Source: Acholoe squamosa
Lineage: Eukaryota > Annelida > Polychaeta > Phyllodocida > Polynoidae
Direction: 5' to 3'
Assembly: GCA_949317995.1 (NCBI GenBank)
Contig: OX439049.1
Span: 186,001-250,000, forward strand
Length of the DNA: 64,000 nt
Of the stretch, positions 1 through 11,400 are shown one piece after another. The number at the start of each line of letters is the position of its first letter. The stretch's first letter is position 1. The notes under the pieces were generated by a model, which was given only the letters and a program-made list of their open reading frames with translations, searched no databases and had not been told where the DNA came from. The position numbers were made by a program, and so were the translations under genes.

Positions 1-752
1 CCACTTAAATCGTGCTGATATCCACACTGAACAGTGCTGATATCTTTTTGATATCCACCACAAATAGGGCTGTTATCCACACCAAACAGCGGGCTAGTGG
101 GGGCCTGTTTTTCCCTATTTTATGGACGCCCGTATGTACATATGGACGTCCAATTTGGGACTTTGGTCACCCGGGCGTATGAAAGTTCATATGCCAAAGA
201 GGCACTTTTCATGGAACTTTCAGAAAAATTACTAGCCTAGACCTAAAGTTATGGGACATTGACTGCCAGGCCAATGTAATTGTTCACCTGTGTCCTTTAG
301 TGGTATGACAGAGGTGCAGGGGTAGCCTGTGTGTACACTGAAAACCTCGATTATCCGAAACTCGTCAGTGGGGACGACTTTAGGTCCTCAGGTTGACAAT
401 ACCTAAAACTACAACATTAGGTCGTCAAAATGACGACTTTTGGTCATCATCCTGATGTCCTAAGTCGTCAGTTTGATAATACTGACACTAGACAGTTGTT
501 ATACTGACGACTTAGGTCGTCAGGAAAGCCCCTTGTGTTTATCTGTAAGCAGTATACTTGTGGTCAGTGGACAACTTCCATACAGTGGCTATATGTGATA
601 TATTCACGGTCCTTCTTCATTGTCTTTCCACCCAAGTGTGGTATAGAGGGTTTTTCACTCAGTAGAACCCCTATGAACATTAATGAATTAGCATGTAAAA
701 TATCCTCAGTGACTCATGGTCAGAGTACATATAGAGCAGTTATCTGGTCACT
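1..752. other. No gene; inverted GTCGTCA motifs
   Basis: No convincing coding region is seen. Between about 355 and 525 the motif AGTCGTCA / TGACGACT recurs several times in both orientations, so this part could fold or may be the remnant of an inverted-repeat element. Nothing else is recognisable. Confidence 0.4.
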
Positions 753-876
753 AGCGGATACACTTATCTACACGATAAGTGGGCAATAGATGAGTGAGAC
801 GTGAGTCAATATCTACACGATAAGTGGGCAATAGATGAGTGAGACGTGAGTTAATATGTACAGTCACTGTGTGTCT
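753..876. repeat. Left fragment of 45-bp minisatellite
   Basis: There are two 45-bp units (core ATAAGTGGGCAATAGATGAG). A leader AGCGGATACACT precedes them and a trailer GTACAGTCACTGTGTGTCT follows. The same leader, units and trailer recur at 6864-7697. The array is therefore one locus split by the LINE at 877-6863. Confidence 0.85.
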
Positions 877-1167
877 TTTTTTTTTTTAGTGTTTTATTGG
901 GAAATACTGATTACAAAGTATTCGGTATTTTTTACCTAGCATCCACGTATTGTGGTACTTCCGCTAGGCCCCCTTAATCGTACTTATACATTGATAAATC
1001 AGTTCATAGTAAGGACATGGTGTCCGCATCATAATAATATACCAAGTTTCTATGATTCATATAAAAGGAGAACAATCAACAAACATATTACTTAATAATT
1101 AAAGGTGATGAGATGAGATGAGGGGTGATGGTCTAAGTACAACACAGCGGAATAAAGCAAGTTATTT

Positions 1168-4050
1168 TTAGATAAAACAGTTTGGATAGTCACTTGCTAT
1201 CTTACTCTTAAATTTTTCCAGTGTAGGTAAATGGGTGTACTGTGCTTTTAATTGATTCCATCTTACTCTGGATTTATAATAGGCACTTCTTAATACAACA
1301 GGTTTTAATGAGTGTGGAATAATCAGTCTTTTTCCTAAATGTAGTCGAGTTGGCAATTGTCTATTATCAATATATTCCATTTTTTGTGCCAAGTTAAAAG
1401 CATATGAGAGTAGATGTAAATCTCTTCTCACAAATAATTCAGTACAATTACTTGCATGTCTTATCTCTACAGTGGTCATACGAGGGTTTTCTTCAAGTTT
1501 TACCATGTGGGCTACTCTTAAAGCCCAATTTTGTAATAATTGTAGTTCTCTCGTTTCACCCCTGTAGTCTCTGTCCCATATAAAATCCCCATAATCAAAG
1601 CAAGGTAAAATCATAGATTTATAGATGTCAACAGCAGTACCAGGGTTAATATACTTCCTGATCCTGGATAATTGATATATTCTGTGTTTGATAGTTCTAA
1701 TAGTGTTATTTCTGTGCTCAATGAATTTGAAATTAGTATCTAGAGTTAAGCCAAGGTAAGGAAAACTATATACCCTTTCCAGAATAATATTATTTAGAGT
1801 AAAGATGCTATTATCGTGGTGGACATCATTATACACCATCCATTTAGTTTTCTTTTCATTAATTGTTAGAGAATTTTGTAGGCACCATTCTTTAATTTTT
1901 TCCAGCGTTATTCGCATTTCATCTGGGGATGTGACAGAGACTACAGCATCATCAGCATATAAAGTCATATTGCATTCACAAGCTTTAGATAAAGAATTGA
2001 CATGTATTGAAAAAAGGACAGGACCTAAGACGGAGCCCTGAGGCACCCCATGTGTAATAGTTTTTAAGCTTGAACAGTTGTCATTTGCTATAGTCATTTG
2101 GTTTCTATTCATTAGGTAGTTTTTGAAAAAATTACAAGTCCCTATATCCAAACCTAAAAGTGACAATTTTCCTAGTAATTTTGAATGCGATACCGTATCA
2201 AAAGCCTTTTTGTAATCAAGATATAAGCAATAAGTTGGTTTCTCATTTATAATGTTATTTATGATATTACTTAGGTGCTCAGTGACTGTGCTTAGAGTTG
2301 AACGTCCCTTTCTATATCCATGTTGCATTGGAGATAGGAGACCATTGTCTTCCATATAGTTTTGTAGTCTAGTACATACAATTTTTTCTAAGATTTTACC
2401 AGGGAGCTGTAAAAGACTAATCGGTCTTAAGTCATTAACATCCAATGAGTTCGATTTCTTATGTAGGGGGACGATTGTACCATTCTTCCAAACATTAGGA
2501 AAGATACTATGTCGTAAACATGTATTATACAAGATCAGAATAACATCAGGAATAGACATGAAGGCATCTTTTATAATAAAAGACTTACAGTGTTTTATGG
2601 CTGATGGTTTCTTGATGTTTATAGATTTTATATATTTCATTAAGTCAAGATAGGAAATATTGTACATTAAATTTGTGTTAGGTACCGGTATACCATATGG
2701 ATTTTGTTCTGGGGTGTATGTAGTAGGGGCAGGTAGTGCATCAGCTAATTTCTTTCCAATAGTGGTGAAAAAACTATTAATATACTCAGCGCATTCAGTA
2801 GGTGGAATTATTAGCCCAGTTGTATTATTTCTTAACTTAATCAGTGTGCTGCCTGTTTTATTAGGAAGCAGTTTACGGATGGCATCCCAGAATTTAGTCG
2901 GGTCAGTTTTCCTATATTTTAGTAGATTACTAATCTCTCTTTTTTGGTTTTGAAATATTGCTATTCTCACTGTTCGTTTGAAAAAATTTGCAAGTCTCCA
3001 GCTATATTCAGTGTTTGCCTTTCTTGCTTTTCTATATAACTTGTCCCTGGTACGCATTAATTCTAGAACCTCATCCGTAAGCCATGGGGGGGTATATTCT
3101 GGAATAGTGATGTATCTTACAGGGCACATACTATCAAGAGAATCAGTTATTACATTCAATATCGCTACCCACATATCATTTGGGTTTTGCATCAGTACTA
3201 TATCTTCCCAGTTGTACCTGGTTAATAGGTTTTTGAAAGTTAAGAAGTCATATCTTCTGTAAGACATTGCCATAACTCTTTTCTTCTTAAACTTTGTTCT
3301 GTCACATTTTAAAACCATATAAATGGGAGTATGATCTGATACATAATAGTCAAGTAACCCTTGAGAGGCCACATTATGTACATTTGTATAGATATGATCA
3401 AGTAAGGTGCCAGACACCGGTCTAGTTACAGAATTTATCAATTGAAAAACTTCATTTCCAGTACAAAAATCATTAACTTTCGATTCCTCTACATCTTTCT
3501 TGTTGAGGAGGTTGACATTAAAGTCACCCATGAAAATTAATTTTCTATTTCTTGTGACATTTGCCCTTATTTCGGTCAGTTTTTTATAGATAGCATTTTT
3601 ATCAATATGTGCATCGGGAGGGCGATAACATACAAAGATTTTATATTTTATAACTCCAATATCAATGTCGACACTAAGGATTTCATATTCTTCAGTTATG
3701 AAACTGTTATGTAAGTCAGGGATGGCAATAAAATGGTCCCTTAGGTACAGCATTAATCCTCCAGCTTATTTATCTCTGTTGGGGTACCTATCCAGACGCA
3801 CATATTGGTAGCCTGGGATATACATGTCAGCCTCTCTTATAGAAGGAGTCAACCAGGATTCAACTATGCCAGCAATGTCTGCTGAAGATATCATTTTAAA
3901 AACATCAGTACGTTTACCATATATTGATCTTGTATTTGAGCAAATTATTTTTAGCCCCTTAACAAGGGCTAATTCATGTATGTACATCATTTTATTAGTC
4001 ATAAGTGTCAAAAATGGGAGGGAGGTGGATGAGATGAAGAATGATTCCAA
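1168..4050 (-). pseudogene. LINE ORF2: endonuclease + reverse transcriptase, one stop
   Basis: One reading frame of about 960 codons runs from 4050 to 1168, interrupted by a single TAA at 3766-3768. The N-terminal part is an apurinic-type endonuclease. It shows a SNTRS segment and an ESWL motif bearing the metal-binding Glu before the stop, then GDFNVN (about residues 76-81 of the part after the stop) and SDHTPI (139-143). The reverse transcriptase follows with LDYKKAFD, GVPQGSVLGP and the catalytic YADD (residues 513, 569 and 599 of the same part). A C-terminal tail follows. In this superfamily ORF2 nicks the target and primes cDNA synthesis from it. Every catalytic motif I looked for is present, so the lone nonsense codon is probably recent. 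The first ATG of the frame is given as the start, though the real one is uncertain. Confidence 0.9.
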
Positions 4051-4910
4051 GTATGAGGTTGATCGCTGTACTTACATAGCCTATCAGGGTCATGGATATC
4101 ATAGCAGAAAAGGGAGGCAGCGCGCTCCGTTGTAGCCCTATAAGTTTCCCAAAATAACAATACGCATTTGCTTTGTAACAGTGCAATGGGAATGAGATGT
4201 CTAACCAAAAGTGCTTTCTACTTAGTATATATAAAGAGAAATATATAAAAAAGAAAAATAGGTCTGCGAATAGAAAAGGGATATCTATGTACATGTGAAT
4301 TAGTAATAAAAAGGAGAGGGATCAATGTTTGACAAAGAGGATCCTCTGTGTGTCACTAGGTCAGGTGTATTACCAGAAATAGGTTAGGTGTATTACCAGA
4401 AAGTTAAAGTTGTATTTAACTCATAGTAATTAGGCGCGTCAGAAGCCAGGCAGTCGCTGTAGGCTTATTATAGGAGAGGCGGATAAATGGACGCGGTAGG
4501 CACCAGTGCTAAGAGAAATGACAGTAGTAAGGGGTCGATGTATGAGAAACTTCACAACGTCACTAGGTCAAAACAGCTGGTCTAGACTATACATTTTCGT
4601 CTTAGTAATTAGGCGCGTCCAAACTCAAGTGGTCGCTATAGGCTTAAAATAGAAAAGGTGGGTCAGGTGGACGCGGTAGACTACTATGTTAAAGAGGTAA
4701 AGAAAACATACAGTATACAGTATACAGTATATTCCAACCTTTATGTAATCCATATGTGACATGTACTGGGAGAAGGGGTCTTAGAACCCCCTGCACTAAG
4801 CCCCATTTTCGCAGATCGTGTCACATATACATGCATAACTTCAATTATTATGACATGTTCTAAAATATTTAGATATGGATTTGTAGGAGTATGGGATAGT
4901 TCATATAGAG
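4051..4910 (-). other. Inter-ORF spacer of the LINE with internal duplication
   Basis: This is an 860-bp non-coding stretch between the NADAR frame and ORF2. It contains two diverged copies of an approximately 75-bp block starting near TAATTAGGCGCGTC (about 4425-4498 and 4602-4679) and ending GGACGCGGTAG, about 177 bp apart. A short TACAGTA repeat lies at 4709-4732. Its role is unknown. A duplicated spacer between cistrons could affect translation of ORF2. Confidence 0.5.
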
Positions 4911-5816
4911 TTAAGTTGATACAGTTTCAGCCATTAGACGTTGGAGTCGAGAGGAGTCTTTATTTCTCTTGGGTCTTTCAGGTTTCTGTTTACTTATAGC
5001 GGTGGCCATCCTGGGATTGTCCAATACAGATGTTGTAGTTGTGGTGGCCATAGCTTGAGTTGGAGGGGATGAATGGGCAGCTTGCAGTTGGGCTATGGTT
5101 ATGATATGACACGTAGTTCCAGGTGTTCCAGGTATGATAGAAGTTGACGTGGTTGCAGGGACCATTGTTGTTGCTGTTGTTGTTGTTGCATCAGTTTTCG
5201 TTGCAGTTAGAGTAGTGGCTGCCGTTGGTGTAGAATCTGGGGATGTAGGAGGAGCATTTGTTGGAGATGGTTGGTACTTCTCCCTAAGGATTCTCCTGGT
5301 CTCCATCAGAACCATTCCTCCTCTATTTTTGCCCTTGTAGGTGCCGTTTTTCACATGTTTGGAGTTTAATCCGGCTGCTGTACCCCAGTGTGGGCAACCA
5401 ACACATTCCAATAATTTGCGTGTACCGGTACTTAACAGGATATTGCGTAGCTGGGGATTCTGCTCGAATTTCAAAATATTCAGGGCTAGTAGCTCATTCT
5501 CATCAATATTTTTCCAACCATCACAGTCAAATTTTGCCAGCTTTTTTGCACCCAATGCCGAGTCAGTGTCCAATATTTTGGCTGCTTTTTCGGGTTTGCC
5601 AGCATAGAGAGCTTTAGTGTGAGCAAAGGCTTGTTCAACACTCCTGTATTTAATACCATTTTTTTCGATGTTACATGGATAGAGGTTAGATAAGGGGGAT
5701 AGGTCCCCATGGTACCCAACATATTCATCTGTCACAATAGTCTTTGTATTTGCAAGTTTGAGTTCAGGTGGTAGGTCATTTATAGCATCGTATGAATAGT
5801 ACTTTCCATTGTACAT
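4911..5816 (-). CDS. NADAR (YbiA-like) domain frame of the LINE
   Basis: This is a 301-residue frame. Residues about 28-180 match the NADAR/DUF1768 fold. They include PLSNLYPC (41-48; usual SNFYP), SVEQAF (59-64; the conserved Glu), an ILKFEQNPQLR helix (114-124), TGTRKLLE then HWGT (131-146), and the closing GGMVLM with ETRRIL. Residues 183-280 are a Thr/Pro-rich linker and the end is basic. NADAR proteins are N-glycosidases. Members act on riboflavin-pathway intermediates (YbiA) or remove ADP-ribose from guanine (DarT/DarG-type systems). The frame stays open upstream of this ATG and overlaps the end of ORF1 in another frame, so ORF1 and NADAR were probably one ORF1 protein joined through a single frame change near 5880-5900. 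That fusion is inference. Whether the domain is enzymatically active is unknown. Confidence 0.85.
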   Translation of the reverse strand: MYNGKYYSYDAINDLPPELKLANTKTIVTDEYVGYHGDLSPLSNLYPCNIEKNGIKYRSVEQAFAHTKALYAGKPEKAAKILDTDSALGAKKLAKFDCDGWKNIDENELLALNILKFEQNPQLRNILLSTGTRKLLECVGCPHWGTAAGLNSKHVKNGTYKGKNRGGMVLMETRRILREKYQPSPTNAPPTSPDSTPTAATTLTATKTDATTTTATTMVPATTSTSIIPGTPGTTCHIITIAQLQAAHSSPPTQAMATTTTTSVLDNPRMATAISKQKPERPKRNKDSSRLQRLMAETVST

Positions 5817-5878
5817 GACGCCCCTACCTCTGGCTTTTACATTTAGGCCTGAGTCCTGGCCCAGTTGGGCGATGGCTC

Positions 5879-6565
5879 CTACATCTGCTCGTTGTCTTTT
5901 GACATCGGGTTAATATCATCTGATAGAAAGACATTTGGATACTTATTCTTCAGTTCACCTTTTTTGGAGAGGATTGCGTCTCTGCATTCAGCTTTGACCA
6001 TTACAATAATCATGTTTCGAACCCCCTGCTTTGGAGGGCCTTGTCTGAAGGCGTAGTCAATTTCATAGTAATCAAGCTTGGGGAATATAGCCAGAAGCAA
6101 GTTGTAGGCCACATGCTTACAGTTTTCTCCTTCATTAAATACCAAGCCTTCAACTAGGATATTACGTCTTCTTATGCTGTTATCAAGAATATTAATCTGG
6201 ACATGATTCTCCTGAATACTGGCTTTATTTTGCCTGGAGGCTCTCTCTGTATGTTCTAGTCTAGCTTTTAGCAGTGTCAGCTCTTTTTCAAGTTCGACAT
6301 TCTTACCCCTTAGTGTTTCGATATCATCATGATTCGCATTGGCGCCTGCTGTCAGGGAGTCAATTTCTCTGTGTAGATATTCCAGTGTGGTGCCAATCTT
6401 CTGTTGGGCATTGAGTTCATGGTTTGTAGCATTTGCTCTAGTATTTTTAGAGGTATTTGTTATTTCAGCAATGAGATTTTTAACCTCATTAGATCCCAAG
6501 CTACTTGCCATGGTGATAATATATGTGGTGCGCACTGTGGGGTTGACAGGTATATTAAGTCTCAA
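5879..6565 (-). CDS. LINE ORF1: coiled coil + RRM-like RNA-binding protein
   Basis: This is a 228-residue frame near the 5' end of the LINE. Residues about 25-125 are rich in charged and Leu heptads (an ELEKELTLLKARLEH-type segment), as in the trimerising coiled coil of L1-like ORF1 proteins. Residues 130-220 resemble the RRM/Transposase_22 region, with the typical RRRNILVEGL strand and later an FLSDD segment. ORF1 proteins of this type coat the element RNA and act as nucleic-acid chaperones. The likely translational start is the ATG at 6511-6509, giving MASSLGSNEV; the first ATG of the frame lies further upstream. It ends at a TAG at about 5879, where the open NADAR frame overlaps it. Confidence 0.8.
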   Translation of the reverse strand: MRLNIPVNPTVRTTYIITMASSLGSNEVKNLIAEITNTSKNTRANATNHELNAQQKIGTTLEYLHREIDSLTAGANANHDDIETLRGKNVELEKELTLLKARLEHTERASRQNKASIQENHVQINILDNSIRRRNILVEGLVFNEGENCKHVAYNLLLAIFPKLDYYEIDYAFRQGPPKQGVRNMIIVMVKAECRDAILSKKGELKNKYPNVFLSDDINPMSKDNEQM

Positions 6566-6863
6566 TATGCCATGTAGGTTGACTGTAGTGACAGCAGCGT
6601 GGTGTATTTATAGTACTGTTGACAGGTAGCTACCCAGGTATGTACACCGGTGCTTCTCCTTCTGGGTCAGGCGTCGTTAAAAATCCAAGGATTCTATATC
6701 CATTATGGTGGTATGTTCCATAAAAGTTGTGCAGAGATGGTCACTGATAGTTAATAGAGGCACTAGACCAAGTTAGATAACGTAGCAGCGTGTTATACTC
6801 CATAAAAATCCATATAGCCGGGAGCGCGCTACTCGTGTGAACTCTACTCTGCAGACGCCATGA

Positions 6864-7697
6864 CACAGCGGATACACTTATCTACACGATAAGTGGGCAA
6901 TAGATGAGTGAGACGTGAGTCAATATCTACACGATAAGTGGGCAATAGATGAGTGAGACGTGAGTCAATATGTACAGTCACTGTGTGTCTACAGCGGATA
7001 CACTTATCTACACGATAAGTGGGCAATAGATGAGTGAGACGTGAGTCAATATCTACACGATAAGTGGGCAATAGATGAGTGAGACGTGAGTCAATATGTC
7101 CAGTCACTGTGTGTCTACAGCGGATACACTTATCTACACGATAAGTGGGCAATAGATGAGTGAGACGTGAGTCAATATCTACACGATAAGTGGGCAATAG
7201 ATGAGTGAGACGTGAGTCAATATCTACACGATAAGTGGGCAATAGATGAGTGAGACGTGAGTCAATATCTACACGATAAGTGGGCAATAGATGAGTGAGA
7301 CGTGAGTCAATATCTACACGATAAGTGGGCAATAGATGAGTGAGACGTGAGTCAATTATCTACACGATAAGTGGGCAATAGATGAGTGAGACGTGAGTCA
7401 ATATCTACACGATAAGTGGGCAATAGATGAGTGAGACGTGAGTTAATATCTACACGATAAGTGGGCAATAGATGAGTGAGATGTGAGTTAATATCTACAC
7501 GATAAGTGGGCAATAGATGAGTGAGACGTGAGTCAATATCTACACGATAAGTGGGCAATAGATGAGTGAGACGTGAGTTAATATCTACACGATAAGTGGG
7601 CAATAGATGAGTGAGACGTGAGTTAATATCTACACGATAAGTGGGCAATAGATGAGTGAGACGTGAGTCAATATGTACAGTCACTGTGTGTCTACAG
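6864..7697. repeat. 45-bp minisatellite, right part
   Basis: There are about 16 units of 45 bp (TATCTACACGATAAGTGGGC...), grouped in blocks. Each block opens with ACAGCGGATACACT and closes with GTACAGTCACTGTGTGTCT. The first two blocks hold two units each and the third (from about 7118) about twelve. Because 45 is divisible by three, long repetitive frames are open on the minus strand (PTYRVDIDSRLTHLL). I regard them as artefacts of the repeat. Confidence 0.92.
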
Positions 7698-10451
7698 GTG
7701 GTGTCTAGGCTGCGCAGGGAGGTAACATTAACACTACTGTAATACCCAGCCTATTCCAAGTTAGCAGGTTGTCACATGGGCGCGGCCATTGCTGCAGCTT
7801 TTTACCAGCGAGTTCTACTGATAACACCTACCAGATGGGTAACCAGATGATGTAAAAGCACTGTAGATGCCAGAACCGTGAGATAATGTGACCATATTGA
7901 AGGGTTCCCACTGCAACATGAGCTTGGTCTGTTGTAACATGTTGAGAAATGAAGCAGGAACTGTAAATGTGGTTCGCGTGTGTTTCTATACAGCCTTATC
8001 CCTGTCACATTCCGTACTCCTTGATATGCAGTCTTTGTGAAAACGTGCCGGACACCGGCTATAGCCAGCAAAAAGGCTGCAGGTCCAACAGAAATTGTCA
8101 CAGTGCCAGATTGAAATGTCTGGCTGTGATCTACAGACCTTAAGCTACATGCCACTTTTTATAGCTTTCAAATTGGACCATTATTAAGGTTTTTACAGTG
8201 TAAAACAAAAAACATAACCATTTTTTCTGAAATTTCCCTCAGTACTTTATAAATCCTAATGAATTGAATAATAACAACAATGTATAATCTGGCTGTGTAA
8301 TATACCTATTCAAACAGTAAATGCCCTGAGGTACTCCTTATGGTTCGGTCTTGCAAAAATTGAACCGGGCCTGCAGAATTTAAAATCTGCAGAACCGAAT
8401 GACCTGCATGGTGAGGAACTTTTCACAAAGACTGGATATGTAAGTTCAGCTCCAGAGAAGATAAGGTACTTCTGTCAACTCCACCATAAATCCAATGTAA
8501 ACATTTATCTTACCTCAATGCTGATGTATGTTGCTCTAAGGCTAATCAATATTTGTTTATACAATCTCCTCTCTGAATTGTTTATGTGATTTTATTGTTG
8601 GTGTATATAACAAATCTATAATCAGCCACACTTAGTAACACCTTAAAAGATGAACGACTATTATAGGGTTTGTTATATAGGGGATGCCTAGACATATAGC
8701 CATAACATAGAGGTTATATAACTACCTGGAAGTACCTTTCCCCGCTCTACCCTGAACCCCCTCCTACCTAAGGCAGTAGGTTTTTGGCCAGCCAAAGGCA
8801 ACGATAAAAGAGAGAGTTATATAGGCACTTGGAAATATTTTTCCAGATAACAAAATCTGAGAATTCCACCCTCCCATATGATAGGCCACATTGAATCATT
8901 TTCAGAACATATTTGATTATGTCTCTACCATGAGTAGAAGCAGAGAAATCAATGTGAATGTGGAGGGGTTGGACTAGTCACTGGGCGCGACTCAGTTAAG
9001 GACTGTCACTGGGACTGGCATACCTAAAACTTTCAGGTGCTCTAGAAATGGCAAGTTTCTAAGAATAACATTTGACAGAAATAAATACCCAACAATCAGC
9101 TTATGGTATTGACAAGAGTACCACCTTAGTTTTGCTGTCTGTGAGTGGGAAGAGCGTCTTTTGTTGGAAACTTTTAGATCGCAACCTTTTCCAAGATTTG
9201 CCACATGCCATGTGGGTTGCAATGGGTAACTATCAGCAGGTGCATTTTCTGCCAGACAGGAAGTCAATCTCTACTCTCCAAGCAGATTCTCATGAATAGC
9301 ATTATTTTATGAATAACACCTCTGTTGTGAGACCTGAAACCACATCCAACATGGCTGACTGTGGCAGCTAAACTTGATATGAAGACTAACAGATTTGCGA
9401 GAACCAAATAATCTGGGCCCCCGTATTAAAGGTTTCTCACAAAATGGCAACAAACATGTCTTAGGAAGCCATCTTTAAGAGGAAATAGACATAAAAAAAT
9501 TATGTCCTACAATTCCAGCCACCTGACAAATGAGCCCTATGCAGGAAGCCTGACTCTCCCGTCAGGTAAGAGTCAGCGCCCGCCGGACAAGGTTGGACCA
9601 GCAAGCACCTACTATAGATTTGTACTAGTTAGCCTGGCAGTGGGCGATTGGCACCAGTCACACTAGGCTACCTTCCCTGTTTAATTACCTCATTAACAGC
9701 AGTCACATTGACCCCAATCTTTTCAGGGAGCCTCTTGTTTGGTTTTATGTACACTCTGGAACAAAGGTGGTACCTCATGAACTATGTTAGACCTAACGTT
9801 GAGCAACTTTTTACAAACAAGTACTTGGACAGGGAGGAGATTGATGCTGTCTAGTGAGCTGCCATGGAGCTCCCATGGTATCATTTACTTCAAGGAGATG
9901 GCAGGCATTTAATTATCTGCAAAGATGTGGCACCTAGAAAACCCCATGCACCCCTTCAATCTGACTGTAATTACATATGTCCTCAAGTTCTCTTTCAAAA
10001 TAGTCTTGCTCATATGTTTATGTGGAGGGCTCAGGAATATTTAAATGAAATCTCTTTAGTGAAATTTGAACCTTATTTTTAGTAATTTACTATATCAGCT
10101 GTGCAAAGAGAATAAACTTTTTATGATAATCAGCCACTAGCCCCATTACAGACCTTTCAAATTTGATATTTATGTATTTATATGCACAATAGAACCTTAG
10201 AAAGAGTAAATACCCATAGAGTCATGTTAGTCAAGCTCCAATAGAGGCCCCAAATTTAGGGTGTCATGCTTGACTGCACTTCTGTGCCCAGTGCTGCGAG
10301 TCTTCCAAGAGCCTAATTTATAGAGAATACAAATATTTTCCTTGATGGAGGTATGCAATAGGACATGGTGATACATCAAATAACTCACTTACATATGTTG
10401 TATATATCATTCAAAGGGTTAAACATGAACCTAGTGACCCAATTAGTGAAC
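7698..10451. other. No recognisable gene; nested palindrome at 8341-8402
   Basis: Only short, unconvincing frames are seen. At about 8341-8402 a palindrome CTGCAGAATTTAAAATCTGCAG-like core sits inside an outer GGTTCGG / CCGAA inverted pair, which suggests a small foldback element. The rest is AT-rich unique-looking sequence. Confidence 0.4.
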
Positions 10452-10574
10452 AAGTAATCAATGGATAATTCATGACGAGTGTGTGATAGCAAAGGATAAT
10501 TACACAAGGGCATAGCCCGAGTGTAATTATCCTTTGCTAACACACACAAGTCATGAATTATCCATTGACTACTT
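10452..10574. repeat. Near-perfect foldback element
   Basis: Two arms of about 54 bp (start AAGTAATCAATGG, end CCATTGACTACTT) flank a loop of about 15 bp, AAGGGCATAGCCCGA. The loop itself holds a GGGC/GCCC pair. Such a stem is typical of foldback MITEs. No coding capacity is seen. Confidence 0.75.
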
Positions 10575-10639
10575 ATTTTATTCCATGATACCAATAGATA
10601 ATCAATAGAATATCAATAAATTCAAGTTGAAAACAAAAA

Positions 10640-11075
10640 TTGTTCTCCCTCCCCGGGACTCGAAGCCAGCCATAGTGTGTGTACACAATCGGTACAAACA
10701 CCTCGTCGCCCGGCAGTGGACAGCTACAGCGCCCGTCTCGGCTTGGCTTGCTTTGAATGCGTCTTGCGGTTATGGCAGGGGGCCACATGGCGAAAAAAAG
10801 ATGCGCCTGGACCATGTTTGTGTACGATCGGTACATACACCTCGTTGCCCGGCAGTGGACAGCTACAGCGCACATGGCGAAAAAAAGATGCGCCCGAACC
10901 GGGACTCGTCCTGCCTACCTCTATCAGCTAAGCGCAATGCGCTAACCACTAGACCACCGCTTCCCACCCCTCAGCGCCTGTCTCGGCTTGGCTTTCTTTG
11001 AATGCGTCCCGCGGTTATGTATACATGATCGGTACACACACCTCGGCACCTGGCTAGGCTTGCTTTGGTTTGAAT
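10640..11075. repeat. Reshuffled repeat block with tRNA-derived SINE-like part
   Basis: The phrase CGGTAC...CACCTCG...GGCAGTGGACAGCTACAGCG recurs about three times (near 10690, 10830 and 11030, the last diverged). A segment CTCGGCTTGGCTT..TTTGAATGCGT occurs twice. The block looks like rearranged copies of one composite element built around tRNA-like sequence. Confidence 0.5.
10887..10965 (-). other. tRNA-derived sequence (SINE head or pseudo-tRNA)
   Basis: On the minus strand, GGTGGTCTAGTGGTTAGCGC is a clear A-box region of tRNA type. It is followed by a degenerate B box near GGACGAGTCCCGG. The spacing fits a tRNA, but the arms pair poorly. It is more likely a tRNA-derived SINE head or pseudogene than a working tRNA gene. 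Confidence 0.5.
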
Positions 11076-11216
11076 GTGACAAAGCTGGGGGGTGCACAAC
11101 CCAGACTGCCGGGGATTTTCACACTTTGAATGTATAGAAGTTACATGTGAGTACCCTCCCCAGGCTTTGTATCATATCAAGACCTGGTTCTAGCCAACCA
11201 CTTCTCGTCATTCCCT

Positions 11217-11400
11217 GTGGCGCACTGCATAGGGAGTTGGATTAGGGATCTTAGACTGCAGGTTCAAGCCCTGCCCTGGCCATGAGATTTCGTGGGTTTT
11301 AACATGTAACATATGACATGTAAGGACATGTAAGGTGTGCAGGTTATTCATGGATAACTGCACCGGGTGCCTGTTATCCTTGGATAACCACACACCTTAC
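11217..11400 (+). repeat. tRNA-like B box plus GGATAAC hairpin (SINE-like)
   Basis: TGGCGCACTGCATAGGGAGT is followed by GGTTCAAGCCCTG, a good B-box match (11217-11280). A stem then spans 11330-11400 with arms GTAAGGTGTG...GGATAAC / GTTATCC...CACACCTTAC. The order of tRNA-like head then structured tail suggests a SINE. Confidence 0.45.

Larger units (their letters stand above)
877..6863 (-). mobile_element. Near full-length LINE with NADAR domain
   Basis: This is a minus-strand non-LTR retrotransposon of about 6 kb. Its right edge (5' end) is next to 6864, where minisatellite sequence resumes with ACAGCGGATACACT. Its left edge (3' end) is an A-tail, seen as a T run at 876-887 preceded on the minus strand by an AATAAA signal (892-898). 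In order it encodes ORF1 (6565-5879), a NADAR-domain frame (5816-4911), and endonuclease plus reverse transcriptase (4050-1168). Minisatellite trailer and leader abut its two ends, so the insertion site is clear. No long target duplication is evident. The RT motifs place it in the Jockey/CR1 group. It looks recent because ORF2 has only one internal stop. A truncated relative lies at 50717-52455. Confidence 0.88.

Noticed and set aside
4911..5816. NADAR frame as a host or horizontally acquired bacterial gene
   Set aside because: It lies on the same strand between ORF1 and ORF2 of one LINE and overlaps ORF1, so it belongs to the element.
6844..7684. Minus-strand frame PTYRVDIDSRLTHLL repeated
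   Set aside because: A product of the 45-bp repeat length being divisible by three. The frame ends at repeat borders and has no gene features.
7802..8155. 117-residue minus-strand frame
   Set aside because: Not similar to any family I know, no splice or promoter support, and length plausible by chance.
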